Below, one piece after another: positions 17,859-26,063 of a DNA stretch of 64,000 bases. Position numbers and translations under genes: made by a program. The stretch is from NCBI RefSeq assembly GCF_003426815.1, contig NZ_QKYK01000016.1:54329-118328 (forward strand). Direction: 5' to 3'. The number at the start of each line of letters is the position of its first letter. Position 1 is the first letter of the stretch. Under the pieces are notes generated by a model that saw only the letters and a list, made by a program, of their open reading frames with translations, did no database searches and had not been told where the DNA came from. The DNA comes from Desertimonas flava. Its GTDB lineage: Bacteria > Actinomycetota > Acidimicrobiia > Acidimicrobiales > Ilumatobacteraceae.

Positions 17859-18890
17859 ATGTCGAAGAAGATCGGATTCCTGAACTTCGGTCACTGGACG
17901 CCGTCGCCATCCTCGCAGGTGCGCAGCGGGGCCGACAGTCTCCTCCAGTCGATCGAGCTGGCCGTGGCGGCCGAGGAGCTCGGCGCCGACGGCGCCTACT
18001 TCCGGGTGCATCACTTCGCCCGCCAGCTGGCCTCACCCTTCCCGTTGCTCGCCGCCATCGGCGCCAGGACGAACCGCATCGAGATCGGCACCGGCGTGAT
18101 CGACATGCGGTACGAGAACCCGCTCTACATGGCCGAGGACGCAGGAGCCGCCGACCTCATCGCCGGCGGCCGCCTGCAGCTCGGCATCTCCCGTGGCTCG
18201 CCCGAGCAGGTGATCGACGGCTGGCGCTACTTCGGCTACGAGCCGGCCGACGAGTCCGACGCCAACGGTGCCGCCACGGCGCGGCGGCACGCCGAGGTGT
18301 TCCTGAAGGTCATCGAAGGCGAGGGCTTCGCTCCCCCGAACCCGCAGCCGATGTTCCCCAACCCGCCGGGGCTGCTGCGGGTCGAGCCGTACTCGGAGGG
18401 CCTGCGCCAACGGATCTGGTGGGGAGCCAGCTCCAACGCCACCGCGCAGTGGGCGGCCTCCCTCGGCATGAACCTGATGAGCTCGACGCTGAAGGACGAC
18501 GAGAACGGCAAGCCGTTCCACGTCCAGCAGGCCGAGCAGATCGAACTGTTCCGCAAGGCGTGGGTGGAGGCAGGGTGGGATCACGAGCCGCGGATCTCGG
18601 TCAGCCGCTCGATCATGCCGATCGTCAGCGACCTCGACCGGGCGTACTTCGGCGGGCGCGCCGACAGTCAGGATCAGGTCGGTTACATCGATGCGTCGAC
18701 GAGGGCGATCTTCGGTCGTAGTTACGCCGCCGAGCCCGACGTGCTCGTCGAGCAGCTCGCCGACGACGAGGCGATCGCCACCGCCGACACGTTGCTGCTC
18801 ACCGTCCCCAACCAGCTGGGCGTCGACTACAACGCCCACCTCATCGAGACGGTGCTACGCGACGTCGCTCCCGGTCTCGGCTGGCGCTGA
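17859..18890 (+). CDS. LLM class flavin-dependent oxidoreductase
   Basis: 343 residues. Luciferase-like motifs include GFLNFGHWTPSP, GADGAYFRVHHFARQ, TNRIEIGTGVIDMRY, GGRLQLGISRGSPEQ and RIWWGASS. FMN or F420 is the likely cofactor; the substrate is unknown. An AT-rich patch at 17836-17857 directly precedes the ATG and probably holds the divergent promoters for this gene and the GDPD-like gene, with a very short or absent leader here. The 3' end overlaps the convergent LLM gene by 36 bases. Confidence 0.85.
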   Translation: MSKKIGFLNFGHWTPSPSSQVRSGADSLLQSIELAVAAEELGADGAYFRVHHFARQLASPFPLLAAIGARTNRIEIGTGVIDMRYENPLYMAEDAGAADLIAGGRLQLGISRGSPEQVIDGWRYFGYEPADESDANGAATARRHAEVFLKVIEGEGFAPPNPQPMFPNPPGLLRVEPYSEGLRQRIWWGASSNATAQWAASLGMNLMSSTLKDDENGKPFHVQQAEQIELFRKAWVEAGWDHEPRISVSRSIMPIVSDLDRAYFGGRADSQDQVGYIDASTRAIFGRSYAAEPDVLVEQLADDEAIATADTLLLTVPNQLGVDYNAHLIETVLRDVAPGLGWR

Positions 18891-19751
18891 CCCGAGCCCG
18901 AGCTCGCCGGCCAACCACTCGAACAGCTCGATCTGGCGGGCCGCGGATTCGCCGACGATGTTGAGGTCCCAGAGGAACTCGTCGATCCCCGCCGCAGCGG
19001 CTCGCTCCAGACTCTCGACGATGTGGGACTGCGTCCAGGTGGCCGGCGGTGCCTCGTGCTGAGCGTCGGCCAGCATCGGACCGCCGCGGGCGGCGATCGG
19101 TCCGGCGCCGCCGGCGTCGCGGTACCAGGAGAGCTGCTCCATCGTCGACTCCCAATCGCGAAACGCGATCGTGAGGCCGTCCCCGATCCGCGCGGCTCGC
19201 TCGATCGCCGGCCGGGACACGCCGCCGACGTAGATGGACAGGCGGGCCTGCAACGGCTTCGGGCCGATGCGCGCTGGGGGGATCCGGTAGTGCCGGCCCG
19301 TGAACTCCACGGGGTCGGCCGCCCAGCAGGCCCGCATGGCAGCGATGGCCTCCTCGAAGCGCTGGGCCCGGCCGGCAGGAGGCACGCCGGTTGCGGCGAA
19401 CTCGTCGGCGAGCCATCCGATGCCGACACCGACGTCGAGGCGGCCGCGAGAGAAGTGGTCGAGGGTGGCGAGCCGGCGGGCCAACACGACCGGCTGCTGG
19501 AACAACGGCATGATCACGTCGGAGCGGAGACGGATGCGTTCCGTGTGCGCCGCCACCCACGTCAGCGTCTCCACCGTGTCGAACGCCGGCCACTCGGGCA
19601 GTCCGAAGTCGTTCGTCCACCCCGGTCCGGCGGGCAGGAGCAGGCGCTCGGACAGACTCACGCTGCTGAAGCCGAGGCGGTCGGCCACCCGAGCCAGCTC
19701 GACGATCGTTTCGGGACGTGCGTGCGGGCCGAGCACGGGGGAGCCCGACAC
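18855..19751 (-). CDS. LLM class oxidoreductase, N-terminus separated by an apparent frameshift
   Basis: 298 residues from GTG 19751. The LLM barrel is clear (LGFSSVSLSERLLLPAG, GRLDVGVGIGWLADEF, LSIYVGGVSRPA), but the usual first strand is missing. That strand (VTPPRIARVGVGLP) is found in another frame beginning at GTG 19779, which overlaps the SRPBCC stop as GTGA. The two frames join if one base is removed from the five-G run at 19737-19741, giving the normal GVGLPVLGPHARPE opening. This is either a real frameshift or a homopolymer sequencing error; the original gene would be 18855-19779. Confidence 0.8.
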   Translation of the reverse strand: MSGSPVLGPHARPETIVELARVADRLGFSSVSLSERLLLPAGPGWTNDFGLPEWPAFDTVETLTWVAAHTERIRLRSDVIMPLFQQPVVLARRLATLDHFSRGRLDVGVGIGWLADEFAATGVPPAGRAQRFEEAIAAMRACWAADPVEFTGRHYRIPPARIGPKPLQARLSIYVGGVSRPAIERAARIGDGLTIAFRDWESTMEQLSWYRDAGGAGPIAARGGPMLADAQHEAPPATWTQSHIVESLERAAAAGIDEFLWDLNIVGESAARQIELFEWLAGELGLGSAPAETGSDVA

Positions 19752-19775
19752 CGACCCTGGCGATGCGCGGTGGGG

Positions 19776-20240
19776 TCACGACAGGTCCACCAGCGATTCG
19801 GCGAGCGCGGCGAGCAGCAGTCGGGTGCCTTCCTCGCGTCCCGCCGGATCGTCGATGCCATCGAAGAACGCCCCCTGCTCGGTGAACGTCATCGCCGTCC
19901 CCGCATCGGCGGGCCGGAGCTCGATCGTGGCCAGCGACACGGACATCTGCTGCTCGTCGAGGAACAGGTCGTAGCTGTAGACGATGCGCTCGTCGTCGAC
20001 GATCTGGTGGTAGCGCGCCTCGAAACGGTGGACCGGTCCGCCCGGCGGCCCGCCTCGGTTGGTCTCGCGACCGCCGGGCCGGAACTCCATGCTGTGGTGC
20101 CGGCCCACCCAGTCGGCCGGCGGGGCGAACCACCGCTGCTTGCGCTCGGGGTCGGCGAAGGCCCGGAAGACCTGCGATGGCGGGACCGGAAACGCCCGGT
20201 CGATGCTGAACGTGGTGTGCGTGACGGAGCGGCTGGTCAT
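19776..20240 (-). CDS. SRPBCC/AHSA1-type protein
   Basis: 154 residues, START-like fold of the AHSA1 (activator of Hsp90 ATPase homolog) group: FSIDRAFPVPPSQVFRAFADPERKQRWFAPP, then SMEFRPGG and MTFTEQGAFFDG. Proteins of this type are often paired with an ArsR regulator, as here, and bind small hydrophobic ligands; the ligand is unknown. Its start overlaps the ArsR stop by 4 bases (ATGA), and its stop overlaps the inferred original start of the LLM gene. Confidence 0.85.
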   Translation of the reverse strand: MTSRSVTHTTFSIDRAFPVPPSQVFRAFADPERKQRWFAPPADWVGRHHSMEFRPGGRETNRGGPPGGPVHRFEARYHQIVDDERIVYSYDLFLDEQQMSVSLATIELRPADAGTAMTFTEQGAFFDGIDDPAGREEGTRLLLAALAESLVDLS

Positions 20241-20620
20241 GTCATGTCCTCCTGTGACGTCGTTCGTGCTTCGTCGGTGAGCAGCTCACCGAGGCGATCG
20301 AAGGCGTCGGCCCACATCCGCTGGCGATCTGCGATCCAGCGATCGACCGGCCGAAGGGCCTCGGCCCGGAGCTCGCACGTGCGAACCCGGCCGGTCTTCT
20401 GAGTCCGGACCAGATCGGCCGCCTCGAGCACCTTGATGTGCTGCACGACAGCCGACAGGGACATCGGCAGTGGCTCGGCCAGATCGGACACCGTCGCCGG
20501 CCCGGCACAGAGACGTTCGATCATCCAGCGACGGCTGCCGTCGGCAAGGGCGTGGAAGACGCGATCGAGACCGCTGTCCGGGTCGGCCACATACTGAAGC
20601 ATCTGCTTCACCATAGACAT
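20237..20620 (-). CDS. ArsR-family transcriptional regulator
   Basis: About 127 residues. Winged helix: VFHALADGSRRWMIERL, the recognition segment VSDLAEPLPMSLSAVVQHIKVLEAADLV and the wing RTQKTGRVRTCEL. There are no metal-binding Cys pairs, so a metal-independent ArsR subtype paired with SRPBCC is likely. ATG 20620 and ATG 20614 are both possible. CAATGG (20629-20634) and CCATTG (20651-20656) upstream make an inverted pair that may be its operator. First gene of an ArsR-SRPBCC-LLM operon. Confidence 0.85.
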   Translation of the reverse strand: MSMVKQMLQYVADPDSGLDRVFHALADGSRRWMIERLCAGPATVSDLAEPLPMSLSAVVQHIKVLEAADLVRTQKTGRVRTCELRAEALRPVDRWIADRQRMWADAFDRLGELLTDEARTTSQEDMT

Positions 20621-20671
20621 CGGCGGTCCAATGGTCAAGCGACCACTTCACCATTGCTCGAGTCGCCGACG

Positions 20672-21178
20672 TCATGCGCTCCCGACGCCGTCGTGGAGCT
20701 TGCGCAGCAGGCGTTCGAGCTGACGTCGATCGGCGGGCGTCAGCTCGGCGAGGAGCCGCTCTTCCCCGGCGAGATGGTCCGGGAGCGTCTCGTCCATCAC
20801 CTTCCGTCCGGCCGCGGTGAGGCGAACCCGCACGAACCGTTGGTCGCCCTCGTCCTTCACGCGCTCCACGAAGCCCCGCGCCTCGAGCCGATCGATGCGA
20901 TTGGTCACGGCTCCCGACGTGATCATCAGGGCCTCGGTGATCTCGCCGGCCGTCAGCTCGTAGGGCGGGCCGAGCCGCCGGAGCGACGCCAGCAGGTCGT
21001 ACTCCCACGCCTCGAGGCCGTGCGCGTTGAAGACTGCCTTGAGGCGACGGTCGATGTCCCGACTCAACCGACTGATGCGTCCGATGATGCGGATCGGGCT
21101 GGCGTCGACGTCGGGCCGCTCGGCGGCCCATTGATCGACCACGTGGTCGACGTGGTCAGGCTCGGCACGACGATTCAC
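20672..21178 (-). CDS. MarR-family transcriptional regulator
   Basis: 168 residues. MarR winged-helix core: LEAWEYDLLASLRRLGPPYELTAGEI, then SGAVTNRIDRLEARGFVERV, and the wing DEGDQRFVRVRLTAAGRKV. It is divergent from an EamA-family transporter with 56 bases between the starts, the usual layout for a MarR repressor and its efflux target. Two near-identical repeats in that gap are probable binding sites. Confidence 0.88.
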   Translation of the reverse strand: MNRRAEPDHVDHVVDQWAAERPDVDASPIRIIGRISRLSRDIDRRLKAVFNAHGLEAWEYDLLASLRRLGPPYELTAGEITEALMITSGAVTNRIDRLEARGFVERVKDEGDQRFVRVRLTAAGRKVMDETLPDHLAGEERLLAELTPADRRQLERLLRKLHDGVGSA

Positions 21179-21194
21179 GGGGCCAACCGTAGCA

Positions 21195-21245
21195 GTATCT
21201 CAACATTGAACTAACCGGCTATGGTGGTATCTCGATGTTGAACTA
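21195..21245. promoter_or_regulatory. Twin direct repeats, probable MarR operators
   Basis: GTATCTCAACATTGAACTA at 21195-21213 and GTATCTCGATGTTGAACTA at 21227-21245 match at 17 of 19 positions and start 32 bases apart, about three helical turns. Each contains a TCAA/TTGA-like inverted core. The second covers the EamA start codon (ATG 21235), so binding there would block both transcription and translation start. Confidence 0.65.
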
Positions 21246-22206
21246 CTTCGCTCGATCCGGTCGCGCCGGCGTGGTCGCCGTGGTCGTCGCGTTCGCCGGA
21301 CTGTCGATCGGGTCGACGATCGCCAAGTCGACGGGCGAACCCGGCCCCGTCGTCGCCTTCTGGCGCTTCTGCCTGTGTGCCGTCATCTGGCACGCGGTCG
21401 TCGCCGTCCGGGGCCGGCGCAACGGATCGCAACGAACCGTCGGCGCGACGGCATGGCGCGCGGCGACGATCCCCGGGCTCGCCTTCGGGGTCAACCTCTC
21501 GCTGTTCTTCTCCGGGGCAACCCGCACCCCCATCGCCCACGCCGAGTTCATCAGCGCCCTGACACCCGTGGTGATGGTGCCCCTCGCCGCTCGTCTGGCG
21601 CGCCAGCGCGTTGAGCGCGCCGTCGTGCTCCTCGGCGCCGTCGCCCTGTCCGGCATCGCCCTCATCCTGTCGGCCGCCCCGGCCGGTGGCACGTCACTCA
21701 CCGGGGATGCGCTCGTCATCGGCGCCGTCGCCACGTGGATCCTCTATCTCATGATCGCCAAGTCGGCGCGAGCCCGGGTCGACACCCCCCGATTCATGGC
21801 CGTCATGTCGACCGCAGCGGCGGCGGTCACCCTGCCCATCGCCCTCGTCACCGCCGACTCGCCCGGGGCCGCCACGTCGCTGGCCCCGCGCACCTGGGTG
21901 CTGGTCACCACGATGGCCGTCGTGTCGGGCGTCGTGGCCCACGGCCTCATCGCGTGGGCTCAGCAGCGCGTCGCCGTCGGCACGATCTCGCTGCTGCAAC
22001 TCACCCAGCCGGCCCTCGGCGTGCTGTGGGCGGCGATCTTCCTCGGCGAACCGGCGCGCCCCGTCCAGCTGATCGGCATGCTCCTCGTGCTCGTCGCCGT
22101 CGGCGTGATCGCCCGGCGATCGTCCCGCGTCGAACAGGGCCGCCGTGCGGAACACGTAACAAGCACGAAATCGACGAGAAACGCCTCGGTCACGCCCGTT
22201 ACTTAG
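21235..22206 (+). CDS. EamA/DMT-superfamily transporter
   Basis: 323 residues with about ten hydrophobic spans in two repeats, typical of drug/metabolite exporters: WRFCLCAVIWHAVVAV and NLSLFFSGATRTPIAHAEF in the first half; HGLIAWAQQRVAVGTISLLQLTQPALGVLWA spread over the second. The cargo is unknown. Control by the divergent MarR regulator is likely. ATG 21235 lies inside an operator-like repeat, so the transcript leader is very short or absent. Confidence 0.88.
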   Translation: MLNYFARSGRAGVVAVVVAFAGLSIGSTIAKSTGEPGPVVAFWRFCLCAVIWHAVVAVRGRRNGSQRTVGATAWRAATIPGLAFGVNLSLFFSGATRTPIAHAEFISALTPVVMVPLAARLARQRVERAVVLLGAVALSGIALILSAAPAGGTSLTGDALVIGAVATWILYLMIAKSARARVDTPRFMAVMSTAAAAVTLPIALVTADSPGAATSLAPRTWVLVTTMAVVSGVVAHGLIAWAQQRVAVGTISLLQLTQPALGVLWAAIFLGEPARPVQLIGMLLVLVAVGVIARRSSRVEQGRRAEHVTSTKSTRNASVTPVT

Positions 22207-22215
22207 GGTCCGGGT

Positions 22216-22404
22216 ATGCCCGCCTCACCGAAGCTCCCCGCCCACACGTTGCCGGCGGATCTGCGGTCACGCCGCATCCGACCGTATTCCCGCTACGAGT
22301 GGCGACGCCGCCTTCACCTGATCCCCGTCGGGGTCCTCCGCCAGCACCACCTCGTGGTGTCGCGGGCCAAGCGACGCCTCGCCACCGCGGCACCCGGCGT
22401 CTGA
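22216..22404 (+). CDS. Small basic hypothetical protein
   Basis: 62 residues, rich in Arg (RSRRIRPYSRYEWRRRL) and without a recognised domain. It begins 10 bases after the EamA stop and ends 41 bases before the next regulator gene, all on the same strand. No clear ribosome site is seen. It may be a small nucleic-acid-binding protein or a chance frame. Confidence 0.3.
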   Translation: MPASPKLPAHTLPADLRSRRIRPYSRYEWRRRLHLIPVGVLRQHHLVVSRAKRRLATAAPGV

Positions 22405-22444
22405 GCGAGGGAACCCTCGCCCGTCCCGCCGACGGTGCCATCGA

Positions 22445-23188
22445 GTGACCACGACCGAGACCTACCGACCCATCGCCGAGACCACCCTCGACGGCGCCGA
22501 CGCCATCGTCGTGGTGCACTCGTCGCATACCGATGACCCGCCGTTGCCGGCGATGCTGCAGGTGCTCCCGTGCCGGGTGACCGGCATCCCCGTCGGACCG
22601 GAGATGGGCGACGCCCTGGCCGCCCGTTCCCCCAACGTGCTCGTCATCGACCACTCCACCGACGACTTCAACGTCGTGCGGCTCATACGCGAGCTCTACC
22701 AGTTGACCAGCGGCCTGATCGTCGTGATCGCCGCACCCACCGAGTTCGCCGACGAAGCCTGGATCATCGAACGCCTCGACGACGGCGCGCACGTCGTCAT
22801 CTCGGCGGCCGCGCCCGGATCCTTCGTCCTCGCTCAGCTCCGGGCCGTGCTGCGTGCCGCCCCCCGACCGCAGCATGGCCCGGAGCAACTCGTCGTCGGA
22901 GACGTCACGATCGATCTCGGCGCCCACGAGCTGATCATCGACGGCGAGCGCGTGAGCTGCAGCCCGGTCCTGTACTCGCTCCTGGTGGTGCTGGCCACCT
23001 CCCCCAACCGTGTCCTCGCCCGCGAGACCCTGCTCGCCCGCGTGTGGGGCGTCAGCCCCACCGCATCCCACCTGCGCCGCGTCCGCATCGCGGCCAGCCA
23101 GCTGCGCCGGCTCCTCGGCTCCGGACCGCGCCGGCCCCGCATCGAGACCGTCGCCCGCGTCGGCTACTGCCTCGCCGTCGACAGCTAG
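22445..23188 (+). CDS. Orphan OmpR/PhoB-type winged-helix regulator
   Basis: 247 residues. The C-terminal ~95 residues are a Trans_Reg_C winged helix (VTIDLGAHELIIDGERV, SPVLYSLLVVLATSPNRVLARETLLARVWG, RIETVARVGYCL). The N-terminal part is receiver-like (NVLVIDHSTDDF, LIVVIAAPTEFADE) but degenerate, so phosphorylation is uncertain. No sensor kinase lies nearby. It starts with GTG 22445; targets are unknown. Confidence 0.75.
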   Translation: MTTTETYRPIAETTLDGADAIVVVHSSHTDDPPLPAMLQVLPCRVTGIPVGPEMGDALAARSPNVLVIDHSTDDFNVVRLIRELYQLTSGLIVVIAAPTEFADEAWIIERLDDGAHVVISAAAPGSFVLAQLRAVLRAAPRPQHGPEQLVVGDVTIDLGAHELIIDGERVSCSPVLYSLLVVLATSPNRVLARETLLARVWGVSPTASHLRRVRIAASQLRRLLGSGPRRPRIETVARVGYCLAVDS

Positions 23189-23232
23189 ACCACTAGCAGC
23201 CCGTCCGACTCCCGTCTCGCCGGCGTGCGAAA

Positions 23233-23253
23233 CCGGCGCGGCGGCGGCGCCGG
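23233..23253. terminator. Short GC hairpin after regulator gene
   Basis: CCGGCGC at 23233-23239 and GCGCCGG at 23247-23253 form a 7-bp stem with a 7-base loop, between the regulator stop (23188) and the next ATG (23275). Weak evidence for a terminator; GC-rich DNA gives such stems by chance. Confidence 0.35.
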
Positions 23254-23274
23254 CCTCGCTGTCACAATGACCCG

Positions 23275-24051
23275 ATGGCGACCGAGCTCGACCTCGAACA
23301 GCACCTGGCCGGACTGAACGATGCCATTCGTCGTGGGGCGGACGCAGCACGGGCTGCCGGGCTCGATGCTGCCGTGCCATCGTGCCCACGATGGGATGTA
23401 CGTGAGCTCGTCGCCCATGTCGGGATGGTCCATCGTTGGGCCGGCGCCCACCTCCTGGGCCAGGCCGATGCCGTCGGCAGCGGGGCCGAGCTGAAGGAGG
23501 AAGGCCGACACGCTGCCGACCCGGTGCGGTGGTGGCAGGACGGCGCGGGCGCGTTCGACGAGGCGGTGCGCACCGTCGACGATGACGTGGTGGCGCTGGT
23601 GTTCCTCCGCGACGCCCCTCCCCCACGCCGCTTCTGGGCGCGGCGTCAGTGCCACGAAGCGACGATCCACGCCGTCGACGCGTTGGCAGCGCAGCTCGGC
23701 CGGCTCCCGAGCGCCACCGAATCCGGGATCGCCGAGACCATCGCGCTCGATGGCATCGATGAGCTCCTCACGGGCTTTCTCACTCGCGGCAAGAAGCTGG
23801 CGACCGAGCGCCCGAAGGTGCTCGGTGTCCGGACCGACGACGATCGGCAGCCGTCGTGGACGGTCGCTCTCGGCCCCTCCTCGGCGGTGACGGAGCGGCA
23901 TGCCCCCGGCGCCGGCCCCGAGGTCGACGAGGTCATCGTCGGGTCGGCCGTCGGGCTGTACCTCGCGCTGTGGAACCGAGGCACCGAGATCAGCGGGGAC
24001 GAGGCCACGCTCGAATGGTGGCGACGCGTCGCGCAGATCCGCTGGTCGTAG
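23275..24051 (+). CDS. Maleylpyruvate isomerase-family (mycothiol-dependent) protein
   Basis: 258 residues, DinB-like four-helix fold. Putative metal ligands are H48 (RELVAHVGMVHRW) and H127/E128 and H132 (RRQCHEATIHAVDA), the pattern of mycothiol-dependent maleylpyruvate isomerases. The family carries out mycothiol-linked isomerisation or S-transfer; the substrate is unknown. Mycothiol itself is an actinobacterial thiol, which supports the taxonomic reading. Confidence 0.82.
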   Translation: MATELDLEQHLAGLNDAIRRGADAARAAGLDAAVPSCPRWDVRELVAHVGMVHRWAGAHLLGQADAVGSGAELKEEGRHAADPVRWWQDGAGAFDEAVRTVDDDVVALVFLRDAPPPRRFWARRQCHEATIHAVDALAAQLGRLPSATESGIAETIALDGIDELLTGFLTRGKKLATERPKVLGVRTDDDRQPSWTVALGPSSAVTERHAPGAGPEVDEVIVGSAVGLYLALWNRGTEISGDEATLEWWRRVAQIRWS

Positions 24052-24105
24052 TCACGCCACCGCAAGGACCGATGAGTTCGACGTCCTCAGCGGGTTGAAC
24101 GTCTC

Positions 24106-24633
24106 ATGGAGACACGCAATCTCGCCGGGATGTACGGCCTTCCCACCCTCGGCTGGCAGGACGTCGTCGACCGCCTCGGCGCCGGCATCACGCAGGTTCC
24201 TGGCACCGGCGGTCCCGACCGCCACACCTTCTGGCTCGCGACGATCGACGCCGACGGACGACCTCACGTCACCGGGATCGGCGCCGTTTGGCACGACGGA
24301 GCATTCTGGTTCGAGACGGGTCGCAGGACCCGCAAGGGGGTCAACCTGGCTCGCGACGCTCGTTGCTCGCTCACGGTGGCGCTGCGCGAGTTCGACCTCG
24401 TCGTGGAGGGTCACGCGGAACTCGTGACCGATCCCGACACCGTCGCCGAGCTCGCTCGTCGCTGGGCGGCGGACTGGCCGTGCGAGGTCGACGAGTCGGG
24501 GATCGCCCTCACGGCACCGTTCAGCGCCCCGTCGGCCGGGCCTCCGCCCTGGCACGTGTATCGCATCGCTGCCACGGCGGCGACGGCGCTGCAGACCGTC
24601 GAGCCGGGTGGCGCCACCCGCTGGACGTTCTAG
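24106..24633 (+). CDS. Pyridoxamine 5'-phosphate oxidase-family protein
   Basis: 175 residues, split-barrel flavin/F420-binding fold: FWLATIDADGRPHVTGIGAVWHDGAFWFETG, then KGVNLARDARCSLTVA and PPWHVYRI at the end. This is the F420/FMN-binding general-stress class rather than true PdxH. Its position 54 bases after the isomerase-family gene on the same strand may mean co-transcription. Confidence 0.8.
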   Translation: METRNLAGMYGLPTLGWQDVVDRLGAGITQVPGTGGPDRHTFWLATIDADGRPHVTGIGAVWHDGAFWFETGRRTRKGVNLARDARCSLTVALREFDLVVEGHAELVTDPDTVAELARRWAADWPCEVDESGIALTAPFSAPSAGPPPWHVYRIAATAATALQTVEPGGATRWTF

Positions 24634-24685
24634 GACGTGCTAGTCGCTACCGAGCTCGGCGTCGCCGATCGAACCCACAGGACCG

Positions 24686-25549
24686 TCAACGAGGGCTGTC
24701 TCGTAGTTCACCGAGGACCGGCCACGGAGGACCGTCACGCAACCGGTCCAGGATCGCCCTGCCAGCGCGCACGCCGTTCGGGAACTGGTCACCCGCGTCG
24801 TGGCGCCACGCCGCGACCATCGCCAGAACGAGCTGCCGGCAGTGATCGAGGAGTTCCGGATCCGCCGCCCCGTACGCCGCCGCCACCTCCTCGGGCACAT
24901 GGGCGAGGTCGAACTCGACGGGGCCACGACAACACGTCTCGAGGTCGATGAACACGGGACCGCCCGGCGTGCTCACGACGTTGCCTGCGTGCGGCTCACC
25001 GTGCAGCACCTGCTCGTTCCGAGAGCGGGATCCGATCGTTCGCCGGAGGGTTCGGAGCGTGGTGCTCAGGAGCTCCCGATCCTGATCCGTGAGGGCTGGC
25101 GTGAGGTCCGAGCGCGACACGAGCCGCTGGGCCTCCCCAACGCGGTCGAGGAAGTGCGGTGTCGCGACGTCGATCCGTCGCATGCCCTCGTGGAGACGCA
25201 TCAGGGCGATCGCATGGCCACCAGGCGAGATCTCCGGATGCGCCACCGGCTCGCAGTAGGTCCAGAACGTCACGTCGAAGCCGTCACGCTCGTGGACGCG
25301 TGGCTCCACGCGCGGGTCGAGGGCCGCGACAGGGCTTCCGCACGCGGCGAGCTCTCGAGCGATCGCCACCTCGAAGGCGGCGACGCCCGTCCCGCTACCG
25401 CCGATCCGGGCCACGACGTCATCGGGACCCAGGCGGACGGTGAGCTTGTTCGAGTTCTGGAGCAGGATCGCGTCATCGACATCGAGGCCGAACTCCGTGG
25501 CGATCCCGCGTGCCGCGGCCGTGGCTCGCGCAGCGTCCTGTCCGTCCAC
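24686..25549 (-). CDS. Aminoglycoside phosphotransferase (APH)-fold kinase
   Basis: 287 residues. The kinase-like fold shows the catalytic loop HGEPHAGNVV and the metal-binding FIDLETCCRGPVEFDLA segment. The N-lobe is short (LTVRLGPDDVVARIGG). Members phosphorylate aminoglycosides, choline, macrolides or sugars; nothing here points to an antibiotic. The convergent PNPOx-family gene ends 53 bases away. Confidence 0.78.
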   Translation of the reverse strand: MDGQDAARATAAARGIATEFGLDVDDAILLQNSNKLTVRLGPDDVVARIGGSGTGVAAFEVAIARELAACGSPVAALDPRVEPRVHERDGFDVTFWTYCEPVAHPEISPGGHAIALMRLHEGMRRIDVATPHFLDRVGEAQRLVSRSDLTPALTDQDRELLSTTLRTLRRTIGSRSRNEQVLHGEPHAGNVVSTPGGPVFIDLETCCRGPVEFDLAHVPEEVAAAYGAADPELLDHCRQLVLAMVAAWRHDAGDQFPNGVRAGRAILDRLRDGPPWPVLGELRDSPR

Positions 25550-25585
25550 CCGGGAATCCTGGCACCGTGTCGATGTCAGCGACGA

Positions 25586-25936
25586 TCAGGATGCGCACGC
25601 GACGCACCGTGAGCTCGTGGGCAGCGCCGCCACGCGCTCGCTGGGGATCGGACGTCCGCAGTCCCGGCAGAGCACGGGTTCGCCGGCCTCGAGGCGGCGA
25701 CGCGTGACGGCGAGCGCATCGAGGTCGGCGCGTGCTTGACGGAGCAGCGCCGTCGCCTGCGCCCGCTCGTAGGCGATCGTTGCTCCTTCGGGGTCGTGCT
25801 CGTCATCAGTCGCCACCAGCTCCGAGCCCTCCACGATGGACGTGATCATCGCCTCCAGCGCGGCGATCTGCCGAACGGTTTGCTCCTGGGCGGCCCGTAC
25901 GATCTCGACCAAGTCCGGGACGTCGGCTGCTCCCAT
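25586..25936 (-). CDS. TraR/DksA-type C4 zinc-finger protein
   Basis: About 116 residues. An N-terminal coiled coil (AAQEQTVRQIAALEAMITSI) and a middle EHDPEGATIAYERAQA segment precede a C4 zinc finger, CRDCGRPIPSERVAALP then CVAC. Such proteins insert into the RNA polymerase secondary channel or are small relatives of DksA. The frame is open to 26017; ATG 25936 (MGAADVPDL) is chosen because sequence above it lacks conserved character. Confidence 0.82.
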   Translation of the reverse strand: MGAADVPDLVEIVRAAQEQTVRQIAALEAMITSIVEGSELVATDDEHDPEGATIAYERAQATALLRQARADLDALAVTRRRLEAGEPVLCRDCGRPIPSERVAALPTSSRCVACAS

Positions 25937-26063
25937 CCGGACGATTCTGACCGCCGGCGCGTCTCGGGGGAAGTTTCCGGGGCTGGATCGTGACGGTTTT
26001 CGACACGATCCAGCCACAGATCACCGAATCGCACGATCGCGCCCCAGATTCTCGACGTTGACC

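Noticed and set aside
24686..25549. Antibiotic resistance aminoglycoside kinase
   Set aside because: The APH fold is shared by many metabolic kinases and nothing in the sequence or context points to antibiotic modification.
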